Part shown: piece by piece, positions 35,612 to 45,707 of the stretch
Numbering within the stretch: the first letter of the stretch is position 1
How the letters are laid out: each line of letters begins with the position of its first letter
Assembly (NCBI GenBank): GCA_964486285.1
Contig: CAZALH010000001.1
Span: 62,001-126,000 of the forward strand
DNA from: JAIDVZ01 sp964486285
GTDB lineage: Bacteria > Verrucomicrobiota > Verrucomicrobiia > Opitutales > JAIRKQ01
Reading direction: 5' to 3'
DNA: 64,000 bases
Program-made: the position numbers and the translations under genes
The notes under the pieces: generated by a model
Seen by the model: the letters and a program-made list of their open reading frames with translations, nothing else
What the model was told of the DNA's origin: nothing
The model's database searches: none

Positions 35612-38047
35612 CTACTTAAATAAAAATCCTATTTTTCCACCTGATTTTAATACAAGTCTAGCATTAAATAACTTTCCCGTTTTGCGAGACTTAAATCCTT
35701 CAATCATATCAGTTTGCTTTTCAGTAATTAATTTTATAATTTGTTCCACATTTATAGAACATTCAAGCATCGTTTTAGATACACGAAAGTTACATTTTTT
35801 TTCAAAAAAATTTCGACAAACATAAGCATCAGGCGATGATAAAATCGAGCAATTACATAAAGGACATTTTCCAATTTCTTCATAAGAAATAATATCTTCC
35901 GGTGTTACCTTAAGTACTGATTCATTATTATTATTAAACTCAAACTCCAATCCACCTTCATTATTCATTATCACTGATGCCGAAAACTCTGTACCTCGTT
36001 TTGACAAAAAGCCAGTTAAAGGCCCAATACGTCTCTCATTAATTAATGTTACCACTTCCTCAGATAAAAATTTTCGACCACATAGTGTTTTAGGTATCAA
36101 AATACTGCCATCTGATGAGCGATAACTTTTAAAATTTTCTAGTAATGGCTTATTATCTATTGGAGAAATAATCTTTGACTCTACTAATGGGACATCTTCT
36201 TCCTTATAATTTCTAACTTTTTCGATGATACGCTTGGTTAGATCTTCAATTTCATCCATGAATTTTTCACGTGCAAACTCCCCAATTTCCATTTGGCGCA
36301 ATTTATATTCCCATTCGCCGGTCAAAATAGGATCTGCCAACGTTTCAATGTTTAGAGCTTTTAAAAAATTTAATAAATCTTCTGCCTTATATGTAGAATA
36401 TAGATCTCGTTTACGGCGTTCAATGTAATGAAGATTCAAGAGATGATCAATAATCTGTGCACGAGTAGCTGGCGTACCCAATCCACGTTCCTTCATTGCT
36501 GCTGCTAATTCTTCATCGTCTAATAATTTACCAGCGCCTTCCATAGCTGCCAACAAAGAAGCTTCATTATACCGCGCTGGTGGATGCGTCTCTTCCTGTG
36601 AACTTGAAATATCAATAATTTTAGCACGAGCAGGTTCAGAGTCTTTATCAGATAACGCAGGAAGAGTCGGCTCTTGATCTTCATTTCCTTTACCATAAAC
36701 TAATAACCATCCTGGGTTGACTAAGACTTTTCCTTCCGATTTAAAATGGTAAATATTTTTTACAGTACTCGTACGTGTAGTAACATCAAATTCTGCGTCT
36801 GGATAAAATATCGCAATGAATCGCCTGACGACCATATTATAAATTTTCTCTTCATCTGGAGTTAAAGATTTTGGTTGATGAGGAGTTGGAACAATTGCAA
36901 AGTGATCACTTACCTGTTTATTATTAAAAATTTTTTTATTGTTGGGATTGATTAACTTATTATCAACCACATGCTTAGCAAATGTACTATATTCTCCAGT
37001 AATACTATTTAATATCTGATAACAATTAGGAACATAGTCTTCTGTCAAAGCTTTTGAGTCAGTACGTGGATATGTTAAGCATTTGTGTTTTTCATATAGC
37101 GACTGCGCAATTTTTAATGTCATTCCAGCAGGCATACTATAGCGCGAATTCGCTTCACGCTGCAGGGTTGTCAAATCATATAATCGCGGTGCAGATTGTG
37201 TAGTCCGCTTCTTCTTATCACAGACTATTGCAGTATTTTCAGTACTTAAGTCCTTCAATAGTTCACCAATAACATTTTCATCCCATATGCGATCTAAACG
37301 ATCATGTACATTTTTAGGATCCAATTTTCCCGATTTTTGGAACACTCCTTGGTATTGTCCATTTTGCACTTCGAACTGCCCAATTATACGCCAGTATTTT
37401 ACAGGAACAAAATTTTCAATTTCATAATCACGGGCAACAATCATTGCCAATGTTGGAGTTTGCACACGTCCGACCGTAGCGATCTGTTTAGCACGTGCAC
37501 TAAACATACGGCGTGTTATGGCTCGTGTACTGTTAATACCAATCAACCAATCTGCTTCAGAGCGACACTTTGCTGCATCCTGCAAATTTTTCATATCTAA
37601 GCTACTGCGCAGTGCATTAAATGCATCTTGTATTCCAGATGTAGTCATAGAGGATAACCACAAGCGCTTAAATGGCTTCTTACATTTGACCAAATCATAA
37701 ATGTAAGTAAAAATCAATTCTCCTTCACGACCGGCATCACAAGCATTGATTAATTCTCCAACATCTTCACGCTTAATTAAAGTTTTCAGTTCATTAAAAC
37801 GTTTCTTTGTTTTATCAATTACCTTTGTACCAAATTTTGTTGGAATTATCGGTAATGTGTCCATTGACCAACGCTTTAATTTCGGGTCTATATCTTCTGG
37901 CATGTAAAGTTCAACAAGATGACCGAGCGCCCAGCTTACTATATATTGCTCATTCTCGTAACATATGTCATTTTTTTTAAACTTTCCCAATACCTTAGCA
38001 ATATCGGCTGCAACACTCGGCTTTTCTGTAATTACTAACGTTTTCAC
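35612..38047 (-). CDS. topB: Type IA DNA topoisomerase, TopB type with C-terminal zinc-ribbon
   Basis: 811 residues from the GTG at 38047, chosen because AAGGA lies eight bases upstream and it gives the usual MKTLVITEKPSVA start. An ATG three codons earlier has no space for that site. TOPRIM domain: ITEKPSVAADIAKVLG and CDAGREGELIF. Then VGRVQTPTLAMIVARD and the active-site Tyr in LTYPRTDSKAL, as in topoisomerase III. The C-terminal region has a Cys4 ribbon (CPLCN then CRNFFEKKC). It relaxes or decatenates DNA by single-strand passage. Confidence 0.92.
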   Translation of the reverse strand: MKTLVITEKPSVAADIAKVLGKFKKNDICYENEQYIVSWALGHLVELYMPEDIDPKLKRWSMDTLPIIPTKFGTKVIDKTKKRFNELKTLIKREDVGELINACDAGREGELIFTYIYDLVKCKKPFKRLWLSSMTTSGIQDAFNALRSSLDMKNLQDAAKCRSEADWLIGINSTRAITRRMFSARAKQIATVGRVQTPTLAMIVARDYEIENFVPVKYWRIIGQFEVQNGQYQGVFQKSGKLDPKNVHDRLDRIWDENVIGELLKDLSTENTAIVCDKKKRTTQSAPRLYDLTTLQREANSRYSMPAGMTLKIAQSLYEKHKCLTYPRTDSKALTEDYVPNCYQILNSITGEYSTFAKHVVDNKLINPNNKKIFNNKQVSDHFAIVPTPHQPKSLTPDEEKIYNMVVRRFIAIFYPDAEFDVTTRTSTVKNIYHFKSEGKVLVNPGWLLVYGKGNEDQEPTLPALSDKDSEPARAKIIDISSSQEETHPPARYNEASLLAAMEGAGKLLDDEELAAAMKERGLGTPATRAQIIDHLLNLHYIERRKRDLYSTYKAEDLLNFLKALNIETLADPILTGEWEYKLRQMEIGEFAREKFMDEIEDLTKRIIEKVRNYKEEDVPLVESKIISPIDNKPLLENFKSYRSSDGSILIPKTLCGRKFLSEEVVTLINERRIGPLTGFLSKRGTEFSASVIMNNEGGLEFEFNNNNESVLKVTPEDIISYEEIGKCPLCNCSILSSPDAYVCRNFFEKKCNFRVSKTMLECSINVEQIIKLITEKQTDMIEGFKSRKTGKLFNARLVLKSGGKIGFLFK

Positions 38048-38065
38048 TAAAAACATCCTTCTTTC

Positions 38066-39076
38066 TTATATATTGGCAGCAACAAAACCGACCTTGCGGT
38101 ATACTTTGGCAATCATTTTATTTGCTCGTTTTTGGGCTTCCATTCTACCATCGGCCAATACAGAGTATAAATACTCTTTATTTTCTACGATCTCGAAATA
38201 TTTTTCACGAATTGGTCCAATTTTTGAGATAACGGCATCAGCAACTGCTCGCTTAAAAGGCAAATAATTACTCAAGTTAGAGAACTGATTAACAGATTCT
38301 TCTATACTAATTCCTTGTGCAGCTGAATAAATCTCTAGCAAATTAGACACTCCAGGTTTTTTTTCTGAATCATACATGATACTGCTGCCAGAATCGGTAA
38401 CTGCACTCATAATTTTTTTGTGTAAGACGTCATCGGAATCAGTAATATATACTACAGCATTTTGATTTTTGTCCGATTTCGACATTTTTGCTTGCGGGTT
38501 TTGTAGTGACATTATACGCGCTCCTGAATGTCCGATATATGGTTCTGGCATGTTAAAAGTCAGAGAAAATATTCTATTAAATTTATCCGCAATATCCCGA
38601 GTGATCTCTAAGTGTTGTTTTTGATCTTCTCCAACCGGTACTAAATCAGCATTATATAATAAAATATCTGCTGCCATTAATACAGGATAAAACAATAATC
38701 CTGAACATATCGACTCTCCAACTTTTTTTGATTTATCTTTGAATTGTGTCATACGTTCAAGCTGTCCAATAGGAGTAATACACCCTAGTATCCACATTAA
38801 CTCTGTATGCCCAATTATTTGAGATTGTAAAAAGATTGTACACTTTTCAGGGTCTAATCCACAAGCGATGTATTGCGCAACGCAATCTAAAGTATTTCTT
38901 CTCAATTCTGCTGGCACGTAAGGCATAGTAGTAGCATGTTGGTCAGCGAGGAAAAATAAACAATCATACTCATCGAGCATACACCGCCAATTATTAACGG
39001 CGCCTAATAAATTCCCTAAATGTAATTTCCCTGTTGGTTGCACACCAGTTAAAACAACCTTTTTATTACTTAACAT
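38066..39076 (-). CDS. trpS: Tryptophan--tRNA ligase
   Basis: 336 residues, standard bacterial TrpS length. Class I synthetase motifs: the HIGH-type segment TGVQPTGKLHLGNLLGAVNNW and the KMSKS loop AKMSKSDKN. Between them are FLADQHATTMPY, SGLLFYPVLMAADILLY and GEDQKQHLE, the latter three recognising tryptophan and dimer contacts. A strong ribosome site (GGAGG, about seven bases before the ATG) supports the start. It is preceded by a 418-bp spacer on its strand after clpP. Confidence 0.97.
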   Translation of the reverse strand: MLSNKKVVLTGVQPTGKLHLGNLLGAVNNWRCMLDEYDCLFFLADQHATTMPYVPAELRRNTLDCVAQYIACGLDPEKCTIFLQSQIIGHTELMWILGCITPIGQLERMTQFKDKSKKVGESICSGLLFYPVLMAADILLYNADLVPVGEDQKQHLEITRDIADKFNRIFSLTFNMPEPYIGHSGARIMSLQNPQAKMSKSDKNQNAVVYITDSDDVLHKKIMSAVTDSGSSIMYDSEKKPGVSNLLEIYSAAQGISIEESVNQFSNLSNYLPFKRAVADAVISKIGPIREKYFEIVENKEYLYSVLADGRMEAQKRANKMIAKVYRKVGFVAANI

Positions 39077-39494
39077 ACCTTACCTCCACTATTGATTAAA
39101 AAAAATAGATAATCAATCAAATGTACTAATACATTTAGTATTTTTCTAGCTATACAACACTTAATTTCTTGTCCGTGGTTTACACACATAAGAGTTTTGA
39201 GATAACACATTTCCTCAAAGGAATATTTTCATAAAACCTGTAATTATGAGCGAGATGTTACACTTTCCCGCGGACCTACAAAATTCATGACACTATTTCG
39301 AGTCAAAATAGATATTTCAATTTTTTACGACGATCTCACCGAAACTAAGAAATATTTTAATGCACGATCCGTGTGATCGTGATAAAATACTCCACTGTTC
39401 TAAATATCAAAATATTTCATCATGAATAGCAAAATTGACAAAAAATCAGGTGGCTCTTTATCTAAAGATTCCACTTGTAACAAATAATTGTTTA
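39077..39494. other. 418-bp spacer between clpP and trpS with paired segments
   Basis: No reading frame is convincing. Two paired features stand out: GTCCGTGG (39171-39178) with CCGCGGAC (39268-39275), closing a segment of about 105 bases that contains further short stems, and CACGATC/GATCGTG (39363-39381). They could belong to a small RNA or to a trpS leader on the minus strand. The sequence does not match tRNA, SRP RNA or an obvious T-box. Confidence 0.35.
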
Positions 39495-40100
39495 TTAAAC
39501 TTCTGTGATAATTTTATCTGCAAGCCCATATTCAATAGCTTCTTTTGCATTCATATAAAAATCGCGATCAGTATCCTTGCGAATTTTTTCAATATCTTGA
39601 CCAGATGCTTCTGCTAGGATTTCATTTAATTTATCCCTGGTCTTTTCCATTTCATTAGCCTGAATATTAATATCTACTGCTGGAGCGACGATCTCTCCCA
39701 TAATTAACGGCTGATGAATTAATACTCTAGCATTGGGATATAAAAATCTGTTCCCTTTCTTAGCCCCGCATAATAAAATAGAACCCATACTAGCTGCCAA
39801 CCCAGTAACAATTACACGAATTGGAGATTTTATGAGTTTCATCGTATCATATATCGCCATGCCGGCAGTAATTGATCCTCCGGGAGTATTGATAAAAAAA
39901 TCTATTGGTACAGATTGTTGAATAATTTCAAGGTACAACAATTTTTCTGTAATATCCTGTGCAGATTCATCGTTTACTTCTCCCCAAAGAAATATTTTCC
40001 GCTCCTTTAAGAATCGCTTCTGTACCATAGAATAGCATGAAGGTTCCTTTTCTTTATCGCATCTATCATCAGATTCATTTCTCTGCACAAATATGTTCAT
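39495..40100 (-). CDS. clpP: ATP-dependent Clp protease proteolytic subunit
   Basis: 201 residues. The catalytic Ser is in GLAASMGSILLCGA, the His in RVLIHQPL, and the Asp region reads DTDRDFYMNAKEAIEYGLADKI. The N-terminus, of about 30 polar residues, precedes FLKERKIFLWGEVNDESA, the usual ClpP strand. The tetradecamer degrades proteins fed by ClpA or ClpX, including ssrA-tagged products. Clp ATPase genes are not adjacent. It is a single gene on the minus strand, divergent from the M3 peptidase gene. Confidence 0.95.
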   Translation of the reverse strand: MNIFVQRNESDDRCDKEKEPSCYSMVQKRFLKERKIFLWGEVNDESAQDITEKLLYLEIIQQSVPIDFFINTPGGSITAGMAIYDTMKLIKSPIRVIVTGLAASMGSILLCGAKKGNRFLYPNARVLIHQPLIMGEIVAPAVDINIQANEMEKTRDKLNEILAEASGQDIEKIRKDTDRDFYMNAKEAIEYGLADKIITEV

Positions 40101-40255
40101 ATTTTATGTCACTTAACAAATGTGATGCAAAAATCAACCATCAATAATATACGATAAACCTCTTCCTAATTCTACTACGTGAGTGTTGTATATAGTATCA
40201 CTTATCCATTTTGTTTTACTAAAAGAAAATTTTTATTAAAAATGAAATTGTTAAT

Positions 40256-42400
40256 ATGAACAAAGCGACATTATTCTTGTTTTTAGCCTGTAATTGCTTA
40301 CATGCTTCAACTATGGAATCTCATACCCATCCATTTTTAGTGGACGATCAATTTCTTAATTGGCAGACCTTAACACCAGAACATATCGAAAATGATATTT
40401 CTTTTGCTATAAAAGAAGCCCAAAAAAATATTGATGCAATTGCTAGCCAAGATATAAATGATGTTTCTTTTGAAAGTACAGTCTTAGCACTTAGCTACGC
40501 TACTGAACTGTTGGATCGTGGATGGGGCAGAGTATCCCACTTAGATGGTGTATGTAATTCCGATGAGTTACGCAATGAGTACAATAAAATGTTACCAGCA
40601 GTAGTAGAGTTTAGTTCAAATATTATTTTAAACGACGCTTTATGGGCTCGCATAAAAGCTTTTTCAGAATCCGATGAGTCTAAAAATTTACCACCATTAG
40701 AAAAGCGGTTGCTACAGGAAACAGTAGATGCATTTAAAGATAGTGGTGCCGATCTCCCTAAAGAGCAACGTGAGAGATTAAAAACAATATCCCTTGAACT
40801 GTCTCAAAAATCACAAAAATTTTCTGAAAATTGTCTAGACTCACGTAATGCTTGGGAAAAATACATTACTGATAAGTCAGCACTAAAAGGACTACCAGAA
40901 ACTACATTAAATATTTTAGCAGATGATGCTAAACAACATGGACATGCAGGATACAGATTATCATTTAAAGCACCAAGTTTTAGGCCATGCATGCAATATC
41001 TTGATGATGATAAATTGCGTAAAGAACTTTACGAAGCATCATTATCAATCGGAAGAGCAGGAAAATATGATAATAGTCACTTAGTAGTTGATATTCTTAA
41101 ATTACGCAATGAGGAAGCTCAGATTCTTGGTTATAAAACATTTGCAGATTTAGCCACAAAACACAGAATGGCAAAAAATGGCACAAAAGCATTACAATTT
41201 ATTGAAGATTTACATACAAAAACAGAAAAATATTTCCAAAAAGATATTGAAGAAATGCGTGCTTTTGTAAAGCAGTATACTGACGATCAATCCGCTGAAT
41301 TACAGCCATGGAATTGTGCATATTATTCCGAAAAAAATAGACATCAGAAGTTAAATTTTGATGCAGAAGAGCTGCGCCCATACTTCAAGATGGAAAACGT
41401 TGTAAGTGGACTATTTGAACTTGTGCATCGTTTATATGGTATAAAAATTTTAGAATGTAAAACATTTTATTCCGACGATCCTAATATTCCAACTCCAAGC
41501 GATGCTATTTCTGTCTGGCATCCTGATGTAAAATTTTATAATATTTTTGATGAAAACGGCACATATATTGGTAGCTTTTATGCCGACTGGTACCCTAGAA
41601 AATCAAAACGCGAAGGAGCATGGGCGAATGGATTAGTATCTGGCGGGAATGATAAAGATGGAAATTGGCAATGTCCAATAGGTACAATATGTGGCAACCT
41701 GACCCCATCTACAGAAAATTCCCCATCCTTATTAACGCATCGTGAAGTAGAGACTATATTTCACGAGTTCGGACATTTAATGCATCACATGTTTGGTAAA
41801 ATAAAATATCCAAGTTTAAACGGCATGAATGTTGCTTGGGATTTTGTTGAATTGCCATCACAAATAATGGAAAATTTCTGTTGGGAACGCAATAGTTTAG
41901 ATCTCTTTGCCAAACATTATAAAACCGGAGATAAAATGCCTGATGATTTGTTTAATAAAATGCTTGCAACACGTAAGTATTTACCAGGTATGGCAATGAT
42001 GGGACAATTATGTTACGCAAAGCTTGATTTAGAATTACACCATCACTACTCTCAATACAAAGATTGCGATATCGAAGAAAAACTACAAAATATTCTAACA
42101 GCATATCGAGTACCATTTACAGTAAAAGTACCAACTATAATGTTAGAATTTTCACACATTTTTGATGGAGGATATGCAGCAGGATATTATTCATACAAAT
42201 GGGCGGAAGTACTCGAAGCTGATGCATTTACAAAGTTTTACAACGCTGGCATAATTAATAAAAATGTTGGTCGTGAATTCCGTGAAAAAATACTCGCACA
42301 AGGAGACAGTGAAGACGCTGATATTTTATACAAAGATTTCATGGGACGCGAACCATCTATTGAACCATTATTAATCCGTAGCGGCATGGTCGATGAATAA
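40256..42400 (+). CDS. M3 family oligopeptidase with signal peptide
   Basis: 714 residues, the size of oligopeptidase A/thimet-type enzymes. The zinc motif HEFGH lies in VETIFHEFGHLMHHMFG (about residue 500) with a downstream Glu. Substrate segments HHHYSQYKDCD and FDGGYAAGYYSYKWAEVLEADAF are conserved in M3. The first 18 residues (MNKATLFLFLACNCLHAS) look like a signal peptide, whereas E. coli PrlC is cytosolic, so this enzyme may act in the periplasm or outside. The stop overlaps the cysS start by eight bases. Confidence 0.93.
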   Translation: MNKATLFLFLACNCLHASTMESHTHPFLVDDQFLNWQTLTPEHIENDISFAIKEAQKNIDAIASQDINDVSFESTVLALSYATELLDRGWGRVSHLDGVCNSDELRNEYNKMLPAVVEFSSNIILNDALWARIKAFSESDESKNLPPLEKRLLQETVDAFKDSGADLPKEQRERLKTISLELSQKSQKFSENCLDSRNAWEKYITDKSALKGLPETTLNILADDAKQHGHAGYRLSFKAPSFRPCMQYLDDDKLRKELYEASLSIGRAGKYDNSHLVVDILKLRNEEAQILGYKTFADLATKHRMAKNGTKALQFIEDLHTKTEKYFQKDIEEMRAFVKQYTDDQSAELQPWNCAYYSEKNRHQKLNFDAEELRPYFKMENVVSGLFELVHRLYGIKILECKTFYSDDPNIPTPSDAISVWHPDVKFYNIFDENGTYIGSFYADWYPRKSKREGAWANGLVSGGNDKDGNWQCPIGTICGNLTPSTENSPSLLTHREVETIFHEFGHLMHHMFGKIKYPSLNGMNVAWDFVELPSQIMENFCWERNSLDLFAKHYKTGDKMPDDLFNKMLATRKYLPGMAMMGQLCYAKLDLELHHHYSQYKDCDIEEKLQNILTAYRVPFTVKVPTIMLEFSHIFDGGYAAGYYSYKWAEVLEADAFTKFYNAGIINKNVGREFREKILAQGDSEDADILYKDFMGREPSIEPLLIRSGMVDE

Positions 42401-43784
42401 TCTGGTCTTATATAATACTCTTACACGCAAATTAGAAAAAATTGAACGCATAAATGATCGTTTTACCGTATATTTCTGCGGCCCAACTGTCTATAACAGT
42501 GCACACATTGGTAATTTCCGTACATATTTAATTGAAGATGTACTAACTCGGTTATTAATATTAGAGGGTTATAATCCACTCGTTGTACGAAATATAACCG
42601 ACGTTGATGATAAAACTATCCGCGATTCTACGCAAATCGGAATTACGTTAAATGAATTAACCAACAAATACATCACTTTATTTCATAATGACTGTAAACA
42701 ATTAAATATCTTGCCTCCCGATATTGAACCACGCGCTACGCAACATATAAACGAACAAATTAAATTAATTCAAACATTAGTTGAAAATGGTTATGCGTAT
42801 ATTTCTGAAGGATCAGTCTATTTTAGGGTAAAATCGTTTAACAATTACGGTAAATTATCAAACATCAGTAGCCGTAAACTGAAGACACAAGATACCGATA
42901 GTTCGGGTAAAAAAAATATTGCTGATGAATACGATCGAGAAAATATTTGTGATTTTGTATTGTGGAAAACTCGCAAACCTGAAGATGGAAATAATTTTTG
43001 GAATAGCCCATGGGGCGATGGTCGACCAGGTTGGCATATAGAGTGTAGTGCAATGGCAATGAAATATCTTGGGGGAACAATTGATTTACATGCTGGGGGA
43101 ATTGATCTTTGCTTCCCTCATCACGAAAATGAAATTGCGCAATCTGAAGCATCGACACATCAACAATTTGTACGTTACTGGTTTCACATCTCTCATCTAT
43201 TAGTTAATGGAACAAAAATGTCCAAAAGTTTAGGTAATATGTATACCTTAAATGATATTTTGTCATTTGGATTTTCCCCAGAAACGTTGCGATATTGTCT
43301 ATTATCTGGGCATTACCGTCAATCATTAAACTTTACAATAAATGGGTTACATGCTGCTGATAACGCTATAAAAAAATTAATACAGTTTTCCCAAAGGCTA
43401 CCTGTTGTTGATGAAAATCTACAACTTCCCGAACATTGGGAATTTTTTTATGATGCTTACAATGCATTAATAAATGATCTTAACATTCCACTTTGCCTTG
43501 GAAATACTTTCAAAATTATCAAAAATATATACTCACAAAAATTTAGTGAAAAAATATTAAAAAACATTGCTAAAGAATTTAACCTAATAAAATACACACT
43601 TGGCTTAGAATTAAAGACTTACAGAAACAATATTCCTGAAGACATACAAGAGTTAGCTTGTGCTCGCTGGGAAGCGAAGTTGCAAAAAAATTATAAATTA
43701 TCTGATGAAATGCGTATAAAGATTGAATCTTTGGGCTGGATTGTTAATGATTCTAAGTCTGGGTTTTCACTCAAAAAAAAGTAA
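42393..43784 (+). CDS. cysS: Cysteine--tRNA ligase
   Basis: 463 residues, normal for CysS. Class I core: YFCGPTVYNSAHIGNFRTYL (zinc Cys and HIGH), VRNITDVDDKTI, WHIECSAMAMKYLG, the zinc ligands in DLCFPHHENEIAQSE, and the KMSKS loop GTKMSKSLGN. The enzyme charges tRNA-Cys. The start is inside the end of the M3 peptidase gene. rho follows after about 10 bases, making an M3-cysS-rho-cmk group. Confidence 0.97.
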   Translation: MNNLVLYNTLTRKLEKIERINDRFTVYFCGPTVYNSAHIGNFRTYLIEDVLTRLLILEGYNPLVVRNITDVDDKTIRDSTQIGITLNELTNKYITLFHNDCKQLNILPPDIEPRATQHINEQIKLIQTLVENGYAYISEGSVYFRVKSFNNYGKLSNISSRKLKTQDTDSSGKKNIADEYDRENICDFVLWKTRKPEDGNNFWNSPWGDGRPGWHIECSAMAMKYLGGTIDLHAGGIDLCFPHHENEIAQSEASTHQQFVRYWFHISHLLVNGTKMSKSLGNMYTLNDILSFGFSPETLRYCLLSGHYRQSLNFTINGLHAADNAIKKLIQFSQRLPVVDENLQLPEHWEFFYDAYNALINDLNIPLCLGNTFKIIKNIYSQKFSEKILKNIAKEFNLIKYTLGLELKTYRNNIPEDIQELACARWEAKLQKNYKLSDEMRIKIESLGWIVNDSKSGFSLKKK

Positions 43785-43793
43785 CGTATCTAC

Positions 43794-44945
43794 ATGATTA
43801 ACAACCGAAATAATTCTTGTACAAGCGATTTGTTAGCATATAGCGGAATCCTAGAAATTTTTGAGCAAGGAAAATATGGGCAGCTCATCAATCCTGAGCG
43901 AAATGGATATGTTGACCAATCTGATCCATACATTGCACATGATTTATTAAAACAATTATCTCTTAAACGTGGACAATTATTATCTGTTCACATGTTATCC
44001 CGTACAAATTTTCCCAATCCAAAAGTAATATCAGTTGATAAAATCGATAATTTGCCAATAGAGCGAGTATTGGCACGTCCAAAATTTTCAACACTAGAGT
44101 CAATATCACCGCATCAACAATTAAAATTAGAAAATCCTAAGGGGACGATTAGTTCTCGTATAATAGATTTATTTTGCCCAATTGCTAAAGGGCAACGCGG
44201 TTTAATAGTTGCACCTCCACGTACTGGTAAGACATTATTATTGCAAGAGATAGCACGTAATTTGTGTACTAATTATCCGAAATTGGTCGTTATCACAGCA
44301 ATTATTGATGAACGTCCTGAAGAAGTCACTGATTTTAAACGTTCCATATCAACTGAACTTTTTGCGTCTTCAAATGACCAATCTGCCCGCAACCATATTC
44401 GCATTGCTGAGCTTGCATGTGAACGGGCTAAAAATCTAGTAGAACTTGGTAACGACGTTGTATTGATCATTGACAGTATTACACGTTTAGCACGTGCATA
44501 TAACCAATTTAGTTCTAGCGGAGCTACCTTAAGTGGTGGAATCGATTTACGGGCATTAGAAAAACCGCGACAATTATTCGCATCTGCACGAGATTGTAAT
44601 GGGCATGGAAGTTTAACGATATTAGCATCTGCGTTGATCGAAACAGGGAGCAAGATGGATGACATAATTTTTCAAGAATTTAAAAGTACTGGCAATGCGG
44701 AGATTGTTTTAAATCGTGAACTTGCTGAATTACGTGTTTGGCCGGCATTAAATTTATTAGAATCGGGTACTAGACATGAAGAAAATATTCTTGATTCTAA
44801 TGTACTAAATAGTGTATCATTTCTGCGACGTGCATTTGCTAATAATGGGATAGTAGAGGCCACCACTAATATAATTAACCGTATATCACAAACTCAAAAT
44901 AATACAGAATTTCTATCTCTCCTAAATAACCTAGTTAAATCATGA
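43794..44945 (+). CDS. rho: Transcription termination factor Rho
   Basis: 383 residues, shorter than the 419 of E. coli because the N-terminal helical domain is missing. It starts near the RNA-binding OB fold: SGILEIFEQGKYGQLINPE. The ATPase core follows: Walker A in APPRTGKTLLLQEIA, Walker B LIIDSITRLARAYN, the Q-loop TLSGGIDLRALEKPRQLF, and the secondary-site region GSLTILASALIETGSKMDDIIFQEF. The hexamer moves along RNA to end transcription. The stop overlaps the start of cmk by four bases. Confidence 0.97.
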   Translation: MINNRNNSCTSDLLAYSGILEIFEQGKYGQLINPERNGYVDQSDPYIAHDLLKQLSLKRGQLLSVHMLSRTNFPNPKVISVDKIDNLPIERVLARPKFSTLESISPHQQLKLENPKGTISSRIIDLFCPIAKGQRGLIVAPPRTGKTLLLQEIARNLCTNYPKLVVITAIIDERPEEVTDFKRSISTELFASSNDQSARNHIRIAELACERAKNLVELGNDVVLIIDSITRLARAYNQFSSSGATLSGGIDLRALEKPRQLFASARDCNGHGSLTILASALIETGSKMDDIIFQEFKSTGNAEIVLNRELAELRVWPALNLLESGTRHEENILDSNVLNSVSFLRRAFANNGIVEATTNIINRISQTQNNTEFLSLLNNLVKS

Positions 44946-45589
44946 AAGCATTTACAACGATAGCTATTGATGGTGCAGCAGCATCAGGAAAAACTACAAC
45001 TTCCAAAATAATTGCACAAAAGTATGACTTTATGCGCATAAGCACTGGGGAATATTATCGTGCTTTAACGTACCATCTCATAAGTCACAAAATGACGGTA
45101 GATAAGGGAGAAGAGATACAGCAAATACTAAGTTCTTTAGATATAGGTTCTAAGGTAATTGCCAATAAAAGTATAATACTAATCAACGGAAGTGTCGTAA
45201 GCGACAATTTCCTACGTTCAACAGAGGTTAACAATAATGTTGCTCAGTTTGCACATCTTCCACTGATACGTAAATTTTTATTACAATACCAACGAGATCA
45301 ATTAAATATTGCACAACAACATTTTTTTCATGGGTTAATTGCAGAAGGGCGTGATACGTGTAGTGTAATTTTTCCAGATGCTGATCTGAGGTTTTTATTA
45401 TATGCTGACTTAGAGGAACGCAAACAACGTCGCAATCAAGATAATGAGGAGGATTGCATATCATCTCGAGATTCTATTGACACACATATTACTAGTGGTG
45501 ATGAAAAAAATATAATAAAAATTAATACTGGCACTAATGACTTACAACAGGTAGAAAATATTATTTCTCGCTATATAGAAGAACTATAA
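44942..45589 (+). CDS. cmk: Cytidylate kinase
   Basis: 215 residues. It phosphorylates CMP or dCMP with ATP. P-loop IAIDGAAASGKTTTSKIIAQ, NMP-binding region MRISTGEYYRALTYHL, then GLIAEGRDTCSVIFPDADLRFLLYADLEERKQRR, the CMP-kinase signature GRD..T.V.P.A..K.Y. The start overlaps rho by four bases (ATGA), which implies coupling. Confidence 0.95.
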   Translation: MKAFTTIAIDGAAASGKTTTSKIIAQKYDFMRISTGEYYRALTYHLISHKMTVDKGEEIQQILSSLDIGSKVIANKSIILINGSVVSDNFLRSTEVNNNVAQFAHLPLIRKFLLQYQRDQLNIAQQHFFHGLIAEGRDTCSVIFPDADLRFLLYADLEERKQRRNQDNEEDCISSRDSIDTHITSGDEKNIIKINTGTNDLQQVENIISRYIEEL

Positions 45590-45676
45590 TTAACGCATAA
45601 ATATTCATTTTTTATTACTTGAATTTTCTACTTAAAAAGACAATTAAATTTTTTCTTTGTAAATTTTGTAAAATAA

Positions 45677-45707
45677 CATACAATTTCCCTTAAAGGGGAA
45701 TTGTATG
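45677..45707 (+). promoter_or_regulatory. Hairpin covering the ribosome site and start codon
   Basis: CATACAATTTCCC (45677-45689) pairs with GGGGAATTGTATG (45695-45707) in 13 base pairs, one of them G-T, around a five-base loop. The right arm contains the ribosome-binding purines and the ATG at 45705. In RNA both would be locked in the stem, which suggests translational control; a DNA operator is the alternative. Confidence 0.7.

Noticed and set aside
39171..39280. T-box riboswitch before trpS
   Set aside because: The minus strand has a CCGCGG stretch but lacks the full T-box consensus, and T-boxes are not expected in this type of organism.
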